Of a DNA stretch of 64,000 bases, positions 50,858 to 59,341 are shown one piece after another (the first letter of the stretch is position 1; each line of letters starts with the position of its first letter). A program made the translations under genes and the position numbers. Source of the DNA: VFJL01 sp043721435. GTDB lineage: Bacteria; Pseudomonadota; Gammaproteobacteria; Burkholderiales; Nitrosomonadaceae. The notes under the pieces are model-generated. The model worked only from the letters and a program-made list of their open reading frames with translations. It had not been told where the DNA came from and searched no databases. The stretch is taken from positions 1 to 64,000 of the forward strand of contig JAYSQR010000038.1 of the NCBI GenBank assembly GCA_043721435.1, in the 5' to 3' direction.

Positions 50858-52390
50858 CTACATTTTCCGCTGCCGTTTGGATGTGGCCGGTTTGGCGCGC
50901 GCCTGTTTCGATAGCCTGGATGCTAGCGACAGGTAGATTTCATGGTAGGCCGCAGCGCTGGGGCGCCAACTGAAATCTTTGGCCATGCCGTTCCTCTGCA
51001 AGCGGTGCCAGGTTGGTTTGTCTTGGTAGGCGATGCTGACACGACGGATGGCGGCGAGGAAATTGCCGGGGGTCATGGGGTGGAACAGAAAACCGCTGGC
51101 GCTTCCGTCGGCCAGCGTTGCCGGGGTGCAATCCACCACCGTGTCGAGCAGACCACCGGTGGCATGTACCACGGGTGGCGTGCCGTAGCGTTGGCTGTAC
51201 ATCTGGTTCAAACCGCAAGGTTCGAAGCGCGATGGCATCAGGAAGCTGTCGGCGCCGGCCTCGATCAAGTGTGACAGCGCCTCGTCAAAGCCGATGCGCA
51301 CCGCGATTTTCCCAGGGTGAGTTTTTGCCAGCAGCGCTAACCGCTGTTCCAGTGCCGCTTCGCCGTTGCCCAGGATGACCAGTTGTGCGGGAAGCCTGGT
51401 CAGTTGCGGTACGACCTGCAGCAGCAGGTCGTAGCCTTTCTGGTGAGTGAAACGGCTCACTGCCCCAAACAACAAAATATCTGGATCGACCGTGAGTCCC
51501 AGCGCCTGCTGCAATGCGCGTTTGTTGGCGGCTTTGGCGGCAAGCCTGCGGGCAGTGTAATTGCGCGCAAGACAGGGGTCGGTGGCGGGATCCCATTCAA
51601 CGGTGTCGATGCCATTGACGATGCCGCTGAGATGTTTGCGGCGTCCCGCCAGCAACCCTTGCAAGCCGAAACCCAGTGGCGCCGTCTGGATTTCTCTGGC
51701 ATAGGTGGGACTGACGCTGACGATGTGGTCGGCATAATAGAGTCCGGCCTTGAGAAATGACATTTTGCCGTGGTATTCAACACCGTTGACGTCGAAGCTG
51801 GCGGCAGGCAGCCCCAGTTGGGTTACGCTGCCGGGCGGGAATACCCCCTGAAAAGCGAGATTGTGCACCGTCATCAGGGATGCCGCTTTTGTTCCCCGAT
51901 GAAAATACAGATATGCCGGCGTGAGGCCGCTTTGCCAGTCATTGCAGTGGACCACCTGCGGGCGCCAGGCGAGCGGACTGTCATCGCATGCCAGAATTGC
52001 GCCGACTTTTGCGAGCAGACCGAAACGCAGTGCGTTATCCGGCCAGTCGCGCCCGGCTGCATCCAGGTATGGACCGCCTTCGCGCCGGTAAAGGCCGGGG
52101 CAGTCGATGATGAATGCGGGAACGTCTGTGGACGCACTTACCGGCAGTCTGGCGGATAACAGCACGGCTGGCGGAAATTGCGCCAGATCACTCAGCTCTG
52201 CTACCTTGCGTTTATGTTTGAGTCCCGCCAGCACTTGCGGGTAACCGGGGATCAGCAGGCGCACATCCACCCCCAATTGCCGCAGCGCCGCCGGCAGTGC
52301 TGCGCTGACGTCACCCAGACCGCCGGTTTTACTCAGAGGATGGACTTCGGATGTGATGAACAGGATGCTAGTGGATGACGTGGGTGGCAT
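50858..52390 (-). CDS. glgA: Glycogen synthase (ADP-glucose type)
   Basis: GT5 enzyme elongating alpha-1,4-glucan from ADP-glucose. It has the N-terminal KTGGLGDV motif with K21, a GT-B fold, and the C-terminal SRFEPCGLNQMYSQRYGTPPVVHATGGL motif with the conserved Glu. At 510 residues it is slightly longer than E. coli GlgA (477) owing to a basic tail (KQARAKPATSKRQRK). It converges with glgP and is followed upstream by pgi on the same strand. Confidence 0.95.
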   Translation of the reverse strand: MPPTSSTSILFITSEVHPLSKTGGLGDVSAALPAALRQLGVDVRLLIPGYPQVLAGLKHKRKVAELSDLAQFPPAVLLSARLPVSASTDVPAFIIDCPGLYRREGGPYLDAAGRDWPDNALRFGLLAKVGAILACDDSPLAWRPQVVHCNDWQSGLTPAYLYFHRGTKAASLMTVHNLAFQGVFPPGSVTQLGLPAASFDVNGVEYHGKMSFLKAGLYYADHIVSVSPTYAREIQTAPLGFGLQGLLAGRRKHLSGIVNGIDTVEWDPATDPCLARNYTARRLAAKAANKRALQQALGLTVDPDILLFGAVSRFTHQKGYDLLLQVVPQLTRLPAQLVILGNGEAALEQRLALLAKTHPGKIAVRIGFDEALSHLIEAGADSFLMPSRFEPCGLNQMYSQRYGTPPVVHATGGLLDTVVDCTPATLADGSASGFLFHPMTPGNFLAAIRRVSIAYQDKPTWHRLQRNGMAKDFSWRPSAAAYHEIYLSLASRLSKQARAKPATSKRQRKM

Positions 52391-52430
52391 GGAGTGAATT
52401 GGTATGTTTAGCTTATCTGTCGCTCTGTTG

Positions 52431-54065
52431 CTAACAGTTTGCCTTGAAATAATTCATTAATCCGTTGGTGGAGGCATCATGGGCGGTCACTGGTTCATCC
52501 TGCTCCAGTTCGGCCAGAATTTTCCCGGCCAGTTCTTTGCCCAGTTCCACTCCCCATTGATCGAATGGGTTTACGTTCCAGACCACGCTTTGTACAAATA
52601 CCTTGTGTTCGTACAGGGCGAGGAGCGACCCCAGGGTCTGGGGATCCAGTTGCCTGAACAGGACGGAAGTGGTGGCATGGTTGCCGGGGAAAGCCTTGTG
52701 CGGCAGCAGTTTCTCCAGTGGTTCTCCTGTCATCCCCTGGGCTGCGAGTTCGGTACGGACTTCGCTTGCGTTCTTGCCGCGCATCAGCGCTTCGGTCTGG
52801 GCAAAGAAATTGGCCAGCAACAGGCGATGATGGTTGTCGACGGGATTATGGCTTTGGCAGGGCGCCAGGAAATCTGCCGAGATGGTTTGCGTACCTTGGT
52901 GCAGTAACTGGTAGAAAGCATGCTGCCCGTTGGTTCCCGGTTCACCCCATACCACCACGCCGGTGCTGTAGTCCACCGTGTTACCGTCGCGGTCTGTGCG
53001 CTTGCCGTTGCTCTCCATTTCCAGTTGTTGCAGATAAGCCGGGAAGCGCTGCAGATATTGATCGTAAGGCAGCACCGCATGGGTTGTGGCGCCGCAGAAA
53101 TTGATCTGCCAGATGCCGATGAGGCCGAGTATGACCGGCAGGTTCTGTTCCAGCGGCGTGCTGCTGAAATGCCGGTCCATTCCCCTTGCCCCGGCGAGTA
53201 GCGCATAGAAATTTTCCATGCCGATCGCAAGTGCAATCGGCAGGCCGATGGCCGACCACAGCGAATAGCGTCCGCCCACCCAATCCCAGAACTCGAACAT
53301 GTTGCCGGAATCGATGCCGAATTTCTCCACCTCCGCACGGTTGGCGGAGACCGCAACGAAATGGGTGGCGACATCCTGTTCCTTGCCGCCATGGGCAAGA
53401 AACCATTCCCGCGCGGCGCGGGCATTAGCCATGGTTTCCTGGGTAGTGAAAGTTTTCGAGGCGATGATAAATAGCGTGGTTTCCGGGTTCAACTGCCCCA
53501 GCGTTTCAGCAAGCTGGGTGCCGTCGATGTTGGAAACGAAGTGTGGCATGAGATGGGGCGAGCCATAAGGCCGGAGTGCTGCGACCACCATTGCCGGTCC
53601 GAGATCGGAACCGCCGATGCCGATATTGACCACATCGGTGAAGCGATTGCCGGTGTAGCCTTTCAACTCGCCGCTGCGCACAGTGTTCGAGTATTGTTCC
53701 ATCTGCGTCAGCACCCGTTTGACCGCGGGCATGACATCGACCCCGTCCACCAGCACCGAGTTCTCACCGCGCAGTGCAACATGCAGGGCGGCACGGCCCT
53801 CGGTATTGTTTATTTTCTCTCCGTGGAACATCTGCGCGATCCAGTCCTCCAGCCCTTGCTGGCGGGCGAGTGCTAACAACAGGGTAATGGTCTCCCCGCT
53901 GACGGGATGCTTGGAATAGTCCAGCAGCATATCGTTAAACCGCAACGAGAATTTGTCGAAGCGCTGCTTATCCTGTGCAAATAACTCGCGCAAATGCTGC
54001 CCTGCCATGACTGGCTGGTGGGCCTGCAATGCAAGCCAGGCAGGGGACAGGGTGAGAGTGGACAT
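52431..54065 (-). CDS. pgi: Glucose-6-phosphate isomerase
   Basis: It interconverts glucose-6-phosphate and fructose-6-phosphate, linking glycogen turnover with the central pathway. Signatures present: VNIGIGGSDLGPAMV, FIIASKTFTTQETMANA, GGRYSLWSAIGLPIAL and the C-terminal NPFDQWGVELGKELA. Its length of 544 matches the E. coli type. It is 40 bp from glgA on the same strand and is probably co-transcribed. Confidence 0.96.
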   Translation of the reverse strand: MSTLTLSPAWLALQAHQPVMAGQHLRELFAQDKQRFDKFSLRFNDMLLDYSKHPVSGETITLLLALARQQGLEDWIAQMFHGEKINNTEGRAALHVALRGENSVLVDGVDVMPAVKRVLTQMEQYSNTVRSGELKGYTGNRFTDVVNIGIGGSDLGPAMVVAALRPYGSPHLMPHFVSNIDGTQLAETLGQLNPETTLFIIASKTFTTQETMANARAAREWFLAHGGKEQDVATHFVAVSANRAEVEKFGIDSGNMFEFWDWVGGRYSLWSAIGLPIALAIGMENFYALLAGARGMDRHFSSTPLEQNLPVILGLIGIWQINFCGATTHAVLPYDQYLQRFPAYLQQLEMESNGKRTDRDGNTVDYSTGVVVWGEPGTNGQHAFYQLLHQGTQTISADFLAPCQSHNPVDNHHRLLLANFFAQTEALMRGKNASEVRTELAAQGMTGEPLEKLLPHKAFPGNHATTSVLFRQLDPQTLGSLLALYEHKVFVQSVVWNVNPFDQWGVELGKELAGKILAELEQDEPVTAHDASTNGLMNYFKANC

Positions 54066-54101
54066 GTTGCTTTGTTCCTGATTGTGGAAAATTTTAGGGT
54101 T

Positions 54102-54341
54102 ATCCTAAATCCGGCAGTTGAACAGGGTAGAGTGTGCGGTTTTTGGTGTGCAGGGAAAGGCGCAGCGACGCGGAATGGTCATTCCATTCCAAGGAGTTGC
54201 AACGCAGCCATGTTCTGCAAAAATCGTGCAATTTGCCCTGTAGCGGACTCACCCAAAAGGCGAGGATCAAGCACTGTAAAAAATTTCTATGAGTCATGCT
54301 GTTAGACTAAAAAATAAGCGATTAACTGCCGGATTTAGGAT
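54102..54341. mobile_element. MITE-like element with perfect 18-bp terminal inverted repeats
   Basis: ATCCTAAATCCGGCAGTT at 54102-54119 recurs as its exact reverse complement at 54324-54341, enclosing 240 bp. The right end touches the thiolase stop codon, sharing its first plus-strand base. A 65-codon minus-strand frame (MTHRNFLQC...) fills the element but has no recognised domain. It is too short for a transposase, so probably non-autonomous. The repeat differs from that of the element at 11269-11650, so two families are present. Confidence 0.6.
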
Positions 54342-55525
54342 TATAGACGTTCGAATATTGCCGCGATGCCCTGACCGCCGCCAATGCACATGGTTACCAG
54401 CGCATAGCGTCCACCGCTGCGGTGCAGTTCGTAAATCGCCTTGACCGTAAGGATGCAACCGGTTGCGCCGATGGGGTGCCCCAGTGCCACCGCTCCGCCG
54501 TTGGGATTGGTTTTTAGCGGATCAAAATGCAACTCTCTCGCCACTGCGCATGCTTGAGCAGCAAAAGCTTCGTTGGATTCAATCACATCCATGTCGGCCA
54601 CCGTGAGGCCGGCGCGATTCATGGCATTCTGCACTGCCGGTACCGGACCGATGCCCATGTATTTCGGATCAACCCCGGCGTGGGCATAGGACACCAGTCG
54701 CGCCATCGGTTTGAGGCCGCGCTTCTCGGCGGCACTGCGCTCCATCAGCACCACCGCCGCCGCGCTGTCGTTGATGCCGGAAGTGTTGCCGGCCGTGATT
54801 GTGCCGTCTTTCTGGAACACCGGGCGCAACCCGGCCAGACCTTCGATACTCACATCCGCGCGCGGATGCTCGTCGACGTCAAAAATTGTCGTACCTCTAC
54901 GGGTTTCCAATTCAATGGGCAGAATTTGTTCCTTGAAATAACCATTCCTGATGGCATCGACGGCGCGCCGGTGGCTTTCCAGCGCGAAGGCGTCCTGCTC
55001 TGCGCGGCTGATGCCCCACTTGGCGGCGATGTTTTCCGCAGTAACTCCCATGTGCACGTTGTCGAACGGGTCGGTCAGTGCGCCTACCATCATGTCCACG
55101 GTGCCGCCGTCGTTCATGCGCTGCCCCCAGCGCAGTGCCGGCAGCAGATATCCGCCGCGACTCATGGATTCCGCGCCGCCGGCAACGGCTGCATCGGTGT
55201 CGCTCAGCAGGATGGTTTGCGCGGCGGAGATGATGGCCTGCAGGCCGCTGCCGCACAAGCGATTCAGGGTCAGTGCGGCGGTGCTCTGCGGCAGGCCGCC
55301 GTTGATGCAAGCCACCCGCGCAAGATATAGGTCGCGGGCCTCGCCGTGGATCACGTTGCCAAAAACCAGATGTCCGGCTTCGTTGGGATCGATCCCAGCG
55401 CGGGCTACTGCCACGCGCACCACTGTTGCCGCCAGTTCTGTGGCAGCAACATCCTTGAGTGCGCCGCCGTAATCGCCGATGGCGGTACGGACGCCGCTCA
55501 ATATCACCACTTCCCGTGCTTTCAT
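54341..55525 (-). CDS. Thiolase (acetyl-CoA acetyltransferase type)
   Basis: 394-residue thiolase with nucleophile C91 (LNRLCGSGLQAI), the NEAFAAQ and GGAVALGHPIGATGC blocks and the second catalytic Cys in CIGGGQGIA. It can condense two acetyl-CoA (PhaA/AtoB direction) or cleave 3-ketoacyl-CoA; the specificity (for example PhaA or BktB) cannot be told from sequence alone. No phaB or phaC is in the window. It stands between pgi and glgB, an unusual place for a thiolase. Confidence 0.93.
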   Translation of the reverse strand: MKAREVVILSGVRTAIGDYGGALKDVAATELAATVVRVAVARAGIDPNEAGHLVFGNVIHGEARDLYLARVACINGGLPQSTAALTLNRLCGSGLQAIISAAQTILLSDTDAAVAGGAESMSRGGYLLPALRWGQRMNDGGTVDMMVGALTDPFDNVHMGVTAENIAAKWGISRAEQDAFALESHRRAVDAIRNGYFKEQILPIELETRRGTTIFDVDEHPRADVSIEGLAGLRPVFQKDGTITAGNTSGINDSAAAVVLMERSAAEKRGLKPMARLVSYAHAGVDPKYMGIGPVPAVQNAMNRAGLTVADMDVIESNEAFAAQACAVARELHFDPLKTNPNGGAVALGHPIGATGCILTVKAIYELHRSGGRYALVTMCIGGGQGIAAIFERL

Positions 55526-55593
55526 GAAGTTCTCTCTGGCCGTTCAAAAAATGCTGTTTTATCCGTGCGCATTCGTGGCCAGGTTTCCCCGGA

Positions 55594-57861
55594 TCACTTG
55601 CCCACCTCGATCGTTACTGCCGCGCTGCTGCCTAGGGAGAGAATGATCCCCGTCAGCGGCGGCAGCGTGATGACAATAGAATCCGGCAGCCCCATCCATG
55701 ACTCGCCGCTGGTGGCGAGATGTCCCAGGTTGCCCAGATTGCTGCCGCCGTAGTAGGTGGAATCGCTGTTGAATATTTCTTGATAATTTCCCGCAACAGG
55801 AACACCGATACGATAGCCCACCCGCGGTACCGGGGTGAAATTAAGCGCGATCAGCACGAATGAACCATCCTGTGCGCGGCGCAGGTAAATGATTACGGAA
55901 TTATCGGCATCGTGGCAGTCGATCCAGGCAAAGCCTTCTGGCGAGAAATCCAGTTGATACAATGCAGGAGTATTGTTGTAGAGATGATTGAGGTCACGCA
56001 ACACCGCCTGTATACCGCAGTGCTGTTCGTATTTTAGTAGACTCCAGTCCAGCTCCCGGCTGGCATTCCATTCGCGCCCCTGGGCGAATTCGTTGCCCAT
56101 GAAATTGAGTTTCTTGCCGGGGTAAGTCATTTGATAAGCAAACAGCAGGCGCAGGTTGGCGAATTTCTGCCAAGCGTCACCCGGCATTTTGTCCAGCAGC
56201 GAGCCCTTGCCATGCACCACTTCATCATGCGAAAACGGCAGCATAAAATTTTCGGTATAGGCATAGAGCTGGCCGAAAGTGAGCCGGTTATGATGGAACC
56301 GCCGGTGCACCGGGTTTTGCAGCATGTAGGCAAGCGTATCGTTCATCCAGCCCATGTTCCACTTCATCGAGAATCCCAGTCCGCCAGCATAGGTGGGATG
56401 CGACACCCCCGGCCATGCGGTGGATTCCTCAGCCAGCGTCAGCGCCCCGGGGAATTCTTCATGCACCATGATGTTCAATTCACGCAGGAATTCGATGGCC
56501 TCGAGGTTTTCCCTGCCGCCATATTTGTTGGGCAACCATTCGTCCTGCTTGCGGGAATAGTCCAGATAGAGCATGGATGCAACCGCGTCCACCCGCAGTC
56601 CGTCAAAATGAAATTCCGCTAACCAGTAATGGGCGCTGGATAGCAGAAACGATTTAACTTCGTTACGCCCGAAATTGAAAATATAGGTGCCCCAGTCCTG
56701 GTGAAATCCCAGGCGCGGGTCTTCGTGTTCGTATAGTGCGGTGCCGTCAAAACGGGACAGGGCAAAGGCGTCCTGCGGAAAGTGTGCCGGCACCCAGTCG
56801 AGTATCACACCGATCCCCGCCTGATGGCAGGCATCGATAAAGAATTTCAGATCATCCGGCGGGCCATAGCGGCTGGTGGCGGCGAAATAGCCGGTGGTCT
56901 GGTAACCCCAGGATTCATCGAGCGGATGTTCCGATACCGGTAGCAGTTCGATATGGGTATGGCCCATTTCCAGCACGTAGGGAATCAGGTGCTGGGCAAG
57001 CTCGCGATAAGTATAGAAGCGTCCATCCGGATGCCGTTTCCACGATCCGGCATGAATTTCGTAGATATTCAGCGGCGCGTGCAGCCAGTCCCACTCTGCG
57101 CGGTTTGCCAGCCAGCCGCTATCCCGCCAGTTGATAATATCGGCAGCGGGGGTACGCGCGGCAGTGCCGGGGCGCAGTTCGTAGCGCGTGGCATAAGGGT
57201 CGGTTTTCAGCACGACTTCGCCGCTATCGCGGTTGCGGATCTCGTACTTGTAGAGTGAGTCCGGCGGCAGGCCCGGGATAAACAGTTCCCAGACACCGCT
57301 GGAGCCGTGTACCGCCATCGGATGCACTCGCCCATCCCAGCGGTTGAAATCACCTACTACGCTGATGCGTTCAGCATTGGGTGCCCACACCGAAAAACAT
57401 ACCCCTGCGACACCGTGGATTTCAGCAATACGGGCGCCCAGGGTGCGGTACGCCTGCCGTAACCGGCCTTCGTTGAACAGATGCAAGTCATGAGCGGAAA
57501 TTTGTGGCGGGAATGCGTAAGCATCATAAGTTTCATATACTGTGGCATTCCGCGCTGCGTCATGTTCCTCAACGCGCAGCAGATAGGGCATGGCGGGCAG
57601 AATCGCGCTGTGCCATTCGAAAATCCCGCTGGGATGGGCGTACGCCATCGGCTCAAAACCGTCGGCTGTTTTGATCCAGACGTTGCTGGCGTGGGGACGG
57701 AACACCCGCACCAGGCCGTGGTCTTGCTGCATGTGGGCGCCAAGAAAAGTGAAAGGATCGTGCAGCCGTGCTGCCAGTAGCGCTTTCAGCAGCGGCGCAA
57801 CTTTAACGGAGGTGACGGGTTTCACGAGGCTGGGTTGCATGAGCGGGATTATAGCTTGCAT
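55594..57861 (-). CDS. glgB: 1,4-alpha-glucan branching enzyme
   Basis: GH13 branching enzyme making alpha-1,6 links in glycogen. It has N-terminal CBM48 modules (VCFSVWAPNAERISVVGDFNRWDGR), then the barrel with ILDWVPAHFP, the nucleophile Asp in FDGLRVDAVASML, the acid/base Glu in TLAEESTAWPGV and the third carboxylate in PFSHDEVVHGKGSL. Length is 755 from ATG 57861; ATG 57840 is an equally good start, and a TATAAT lies between the two. It is divergent from glgC. Confidence 0.95.
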   Translation of the reverse strand: MQAIIPLMQPSLVKPVTSVKVAPLLKALLAARLHDPFTFLGAHMQQDHGLVRVFRPHASNVWIKTADGFEPMAYAHPSGIFEWHSAILPAMPYLLRVEEHDAARNATVYETYDAYAFPPQISAHDLHLFNEGRLRQAYRTLGARIAEIHGVAGVCFSVWAPNAERISVVGDFNRWDGRVHPMAVHGSSGVWELFIPGLPPDSLYKYEIRNRDSGEVVLKTDPYATRYELRPGTAARTPAADIINWRDSGWLANRAEWDWLHAPLNIYEIHAGSWKRHPDGRFYTYRELAQHLIPYVLEMGHTHIELLPVSEHPLDESWGYQTTGYFAATSRYGPPDDLKFFIDACHQAGIGVILDWVPAHFPQDAFALSRFDGTALYEHEDPRLGFHQDWGTYIFNFGRNEVKSFLLSSAHYWLAEFHFDGLRVDAVASMLYLDYSRKQDEWLPNKYGGRENLEAIEFLRELNIMVHEEFPGALTLAEESTAWPGVSHPTYAGGLGFSMKWNMGWMNDTLAYMLQNPVHRRFHHNRLTFGQLYAYTENFMLPFSHDEVVHGKGSLLDKMPGDAWQKFANLRLLFAYQMTYPGKKLNFMGNEFAQGREWNASRELDWSLLKYEQHCGIQAVLRDLNHLYNNTPALYQLDFSPEGFAWIDCHDADNSVIIYLRRAQDGSFVLIALNFTPVPRVGYRIGVPVAGNYQEIFNSDSTYYGGSNLGNLGHLATSGESWMGLPDSIVITLPPLTGIILSLGSSAAVTIEVGK

Positions 57862-57898
57862 GTGACCGTTGATTCAGAGCAAATTTCATTGTGGGAAA

Positions 57899-57944
57899 GT
57901 GCCATAATGTGAAAATATTATATGCTGAAGCGCGGTGCCATAAT
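57899..57944. promoter_or_regulatory. Two direct repeats GTGCCATAAT in the glgB-glgC intergenic region
   Basis: GTGCCATAAT occurs at 57899-57908 and 57935-57944, 36 bp start to start, in the 97-bp divergent promoter region. The spacing puts both sites near the same face of the helix if the pitch is about 12 bp, less well at 10.5 bp. They may be operator half-sites or extended -10 boxes for glgC. Confidence 0.35.
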
Positions 57945-57958
57945 CAAGGGAGCAATAT

Positions 57959-59257
57959 ATGCCTGAGAACTCTTACCCGATGAAGCACGATGCTGATCTG
58001 CGTGTTCACAGCCAGATTACACGTAATGCGATAGCGCTGATACTGGCGGGTGGACGCGGTAGCCGCCTGCAGCAACTCACTGATTGGCGCGCGAAGCCCG
58101 CAGTGCCATTCGGCGGCAAGTTTCGCATCATTGATTTTCCCCTTTCCAATTGTGTCAATTCCGGTATCCGCCGCATCGGTGTTGCCACCCAGTACAAGGC
58201 ACAGAGCTTGATAAGACATATCCAGCACGGCTGGGGTTTTCTTGATGGCCGCTTCAATGAGTTCGTCGAATTGCTACCTGCACAGCAGCGGATTGAGGAG
58301 ACCTGGTACCAGGGAACTGCCGATGCGGTATTCCAGAATCTTGACATCCTGCGCCGCCATGAGCCGAAACACGTGCTGATTCTGGGGGGCGATCACGTTT
58401 ATAAAATGGACTACAGCAAGCTGCTGGCCGAGCATGTGGAAAAATCTGCCGATATGACCGTGGCCTGCCTGGAAGTGCCGCTGGAAGAGGCGAGTGGCTT
58501 CGGTGTCATGAGCGTCAATGATGAATGGCGTATCACCAGTTTTGCTGAAAAACCCGCGAACCCTGCACCTATTCCCGGTCAGCCGGGGCAGGCGCTCGTC
58601 AGCATGGGCATTTACGTGTTCAACGCCGCGTTTCTTTTCGAACAATTGATTCGCGACCATGATGACCGCAACTCATCCCACGATTTCGGCAAGGATCTGA
58701 TTCCGTACCTGGTGCCCCACCATCGGGTATTTGCCCACCGTTTTTTTGACAGTTGCGTCAACATGGTCTCGGGTGTACCGTACTGGCGGGACGTGGGTAC
58801 GGTCGATGCTTACTGGGAGGCCAATCTTGATCTCACCCATGTGACCCCGGAGCTCAACCTATACGATGAGGACTGGCCGATCTGGACTCACCAGGAACAA
58901 CTGCCGCCCGCCAAGTTTGTGTTTGATGACGAGGACCGGCGCGGCCAGGCGCTGGATTCGATGGTGTCGGGCGGTTGCATCATCAGCGGTGCGACGGTAC
59001 GCCGCTCAATACTATTCTCCAATGTGCAAGTCCGCAGCTACAGCAGTATCGAGGACTCGGTGATATTGCCCAACGTCGACATCGCCCGGCATGCGCGCCT
59101 GCGGCGGGTGGTAGTAGACAAGAATTGCATGATTCCTGAAGGACTGACGGTGGGGTTTGATCCGGAGGAAGACCGCAAGCGGTTTTATGTCACTGATAAA
59201 GGCATCACGCTCATTACCCCGGAAATGCTCGGGCAGAATGTGCATTATGTCAGGTAG
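57959..59257 (+). CDS. glgC: Glucose-1-phosphate adenylyltransferase
   Basis: It makes ADP-glucose, the committed step of glycogen synthesis. Motifs: ILAGGRGSRLQQLTDWRAKPAVPFGGKFRIIDF (pyrophosphorylase loop) in the N-terminus, HVLILGGDHVYKMDY, SFAEKP and a C-terminal left-handed beta helix. Its length of 432 is normal. Its Shine-Dalgarno is AAGGGAG. An inverted repeat spans its stop codon. Confidence 0.96.
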   Translation: MPENSYPMKHDADLRVHSQITRNAIALILAGGRGSRLQQLTDWRAKPAVPFGGKFRIIDFPLSNCVNSGIRRIGVATQYKAQSLIRHIQHGWGFLDGRFNEFVELLPAQQRIEETWYQGTADAVFQNLDILRRHEPKHVLILGGDHVYKMDYSKLLAEHVEKSADMTVACLEVPLEEASGFGVMSVNDEWRITSFAEKPANPAPIPGQPGQALVSMGIYVFNAAFLFEQLIRDHDDRNSSHDFGKDLIPYLVPHHRVFAHRFFDSCVNMVSGVPYWRDVGTVDAYWEANLDLTHVTPELNLYDEDWPIWTHQEQLPPAKFVFDDEDRRGQALDSMVSGGCIISGATVRRSILFSNVQVRSYSSIEDSVILPNVDIARHARLRRVVVDKNCMIPEGLTVGFDPEEDRKRFYVTDKGITLITPEMLGQNVHYVR

Positions 59258-59303
59258 CCGGATGGCTGAAGATCACAAATAGGGTATGATTTTCGCTACC
59301 TGA
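59250..59303 (+). repeat. Long-loop inverted repeat spanning the glgC stop codon
   Basis: TCAGGTAGC (59250-59258) and GCTACCTGA (59295-59303) are perfect 9-bp complements separated by 36 nt, overlapping the end of glgC and lying 38 nt before the GH57 start. It could be an mRNA stability or attenuation structure; no T-run follows. Confidence 0.35.
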
Positions 59304-59341
59304 AGTTGTCCCGCTGAGTTTTCAGAGAGTTTCTACCGTAA

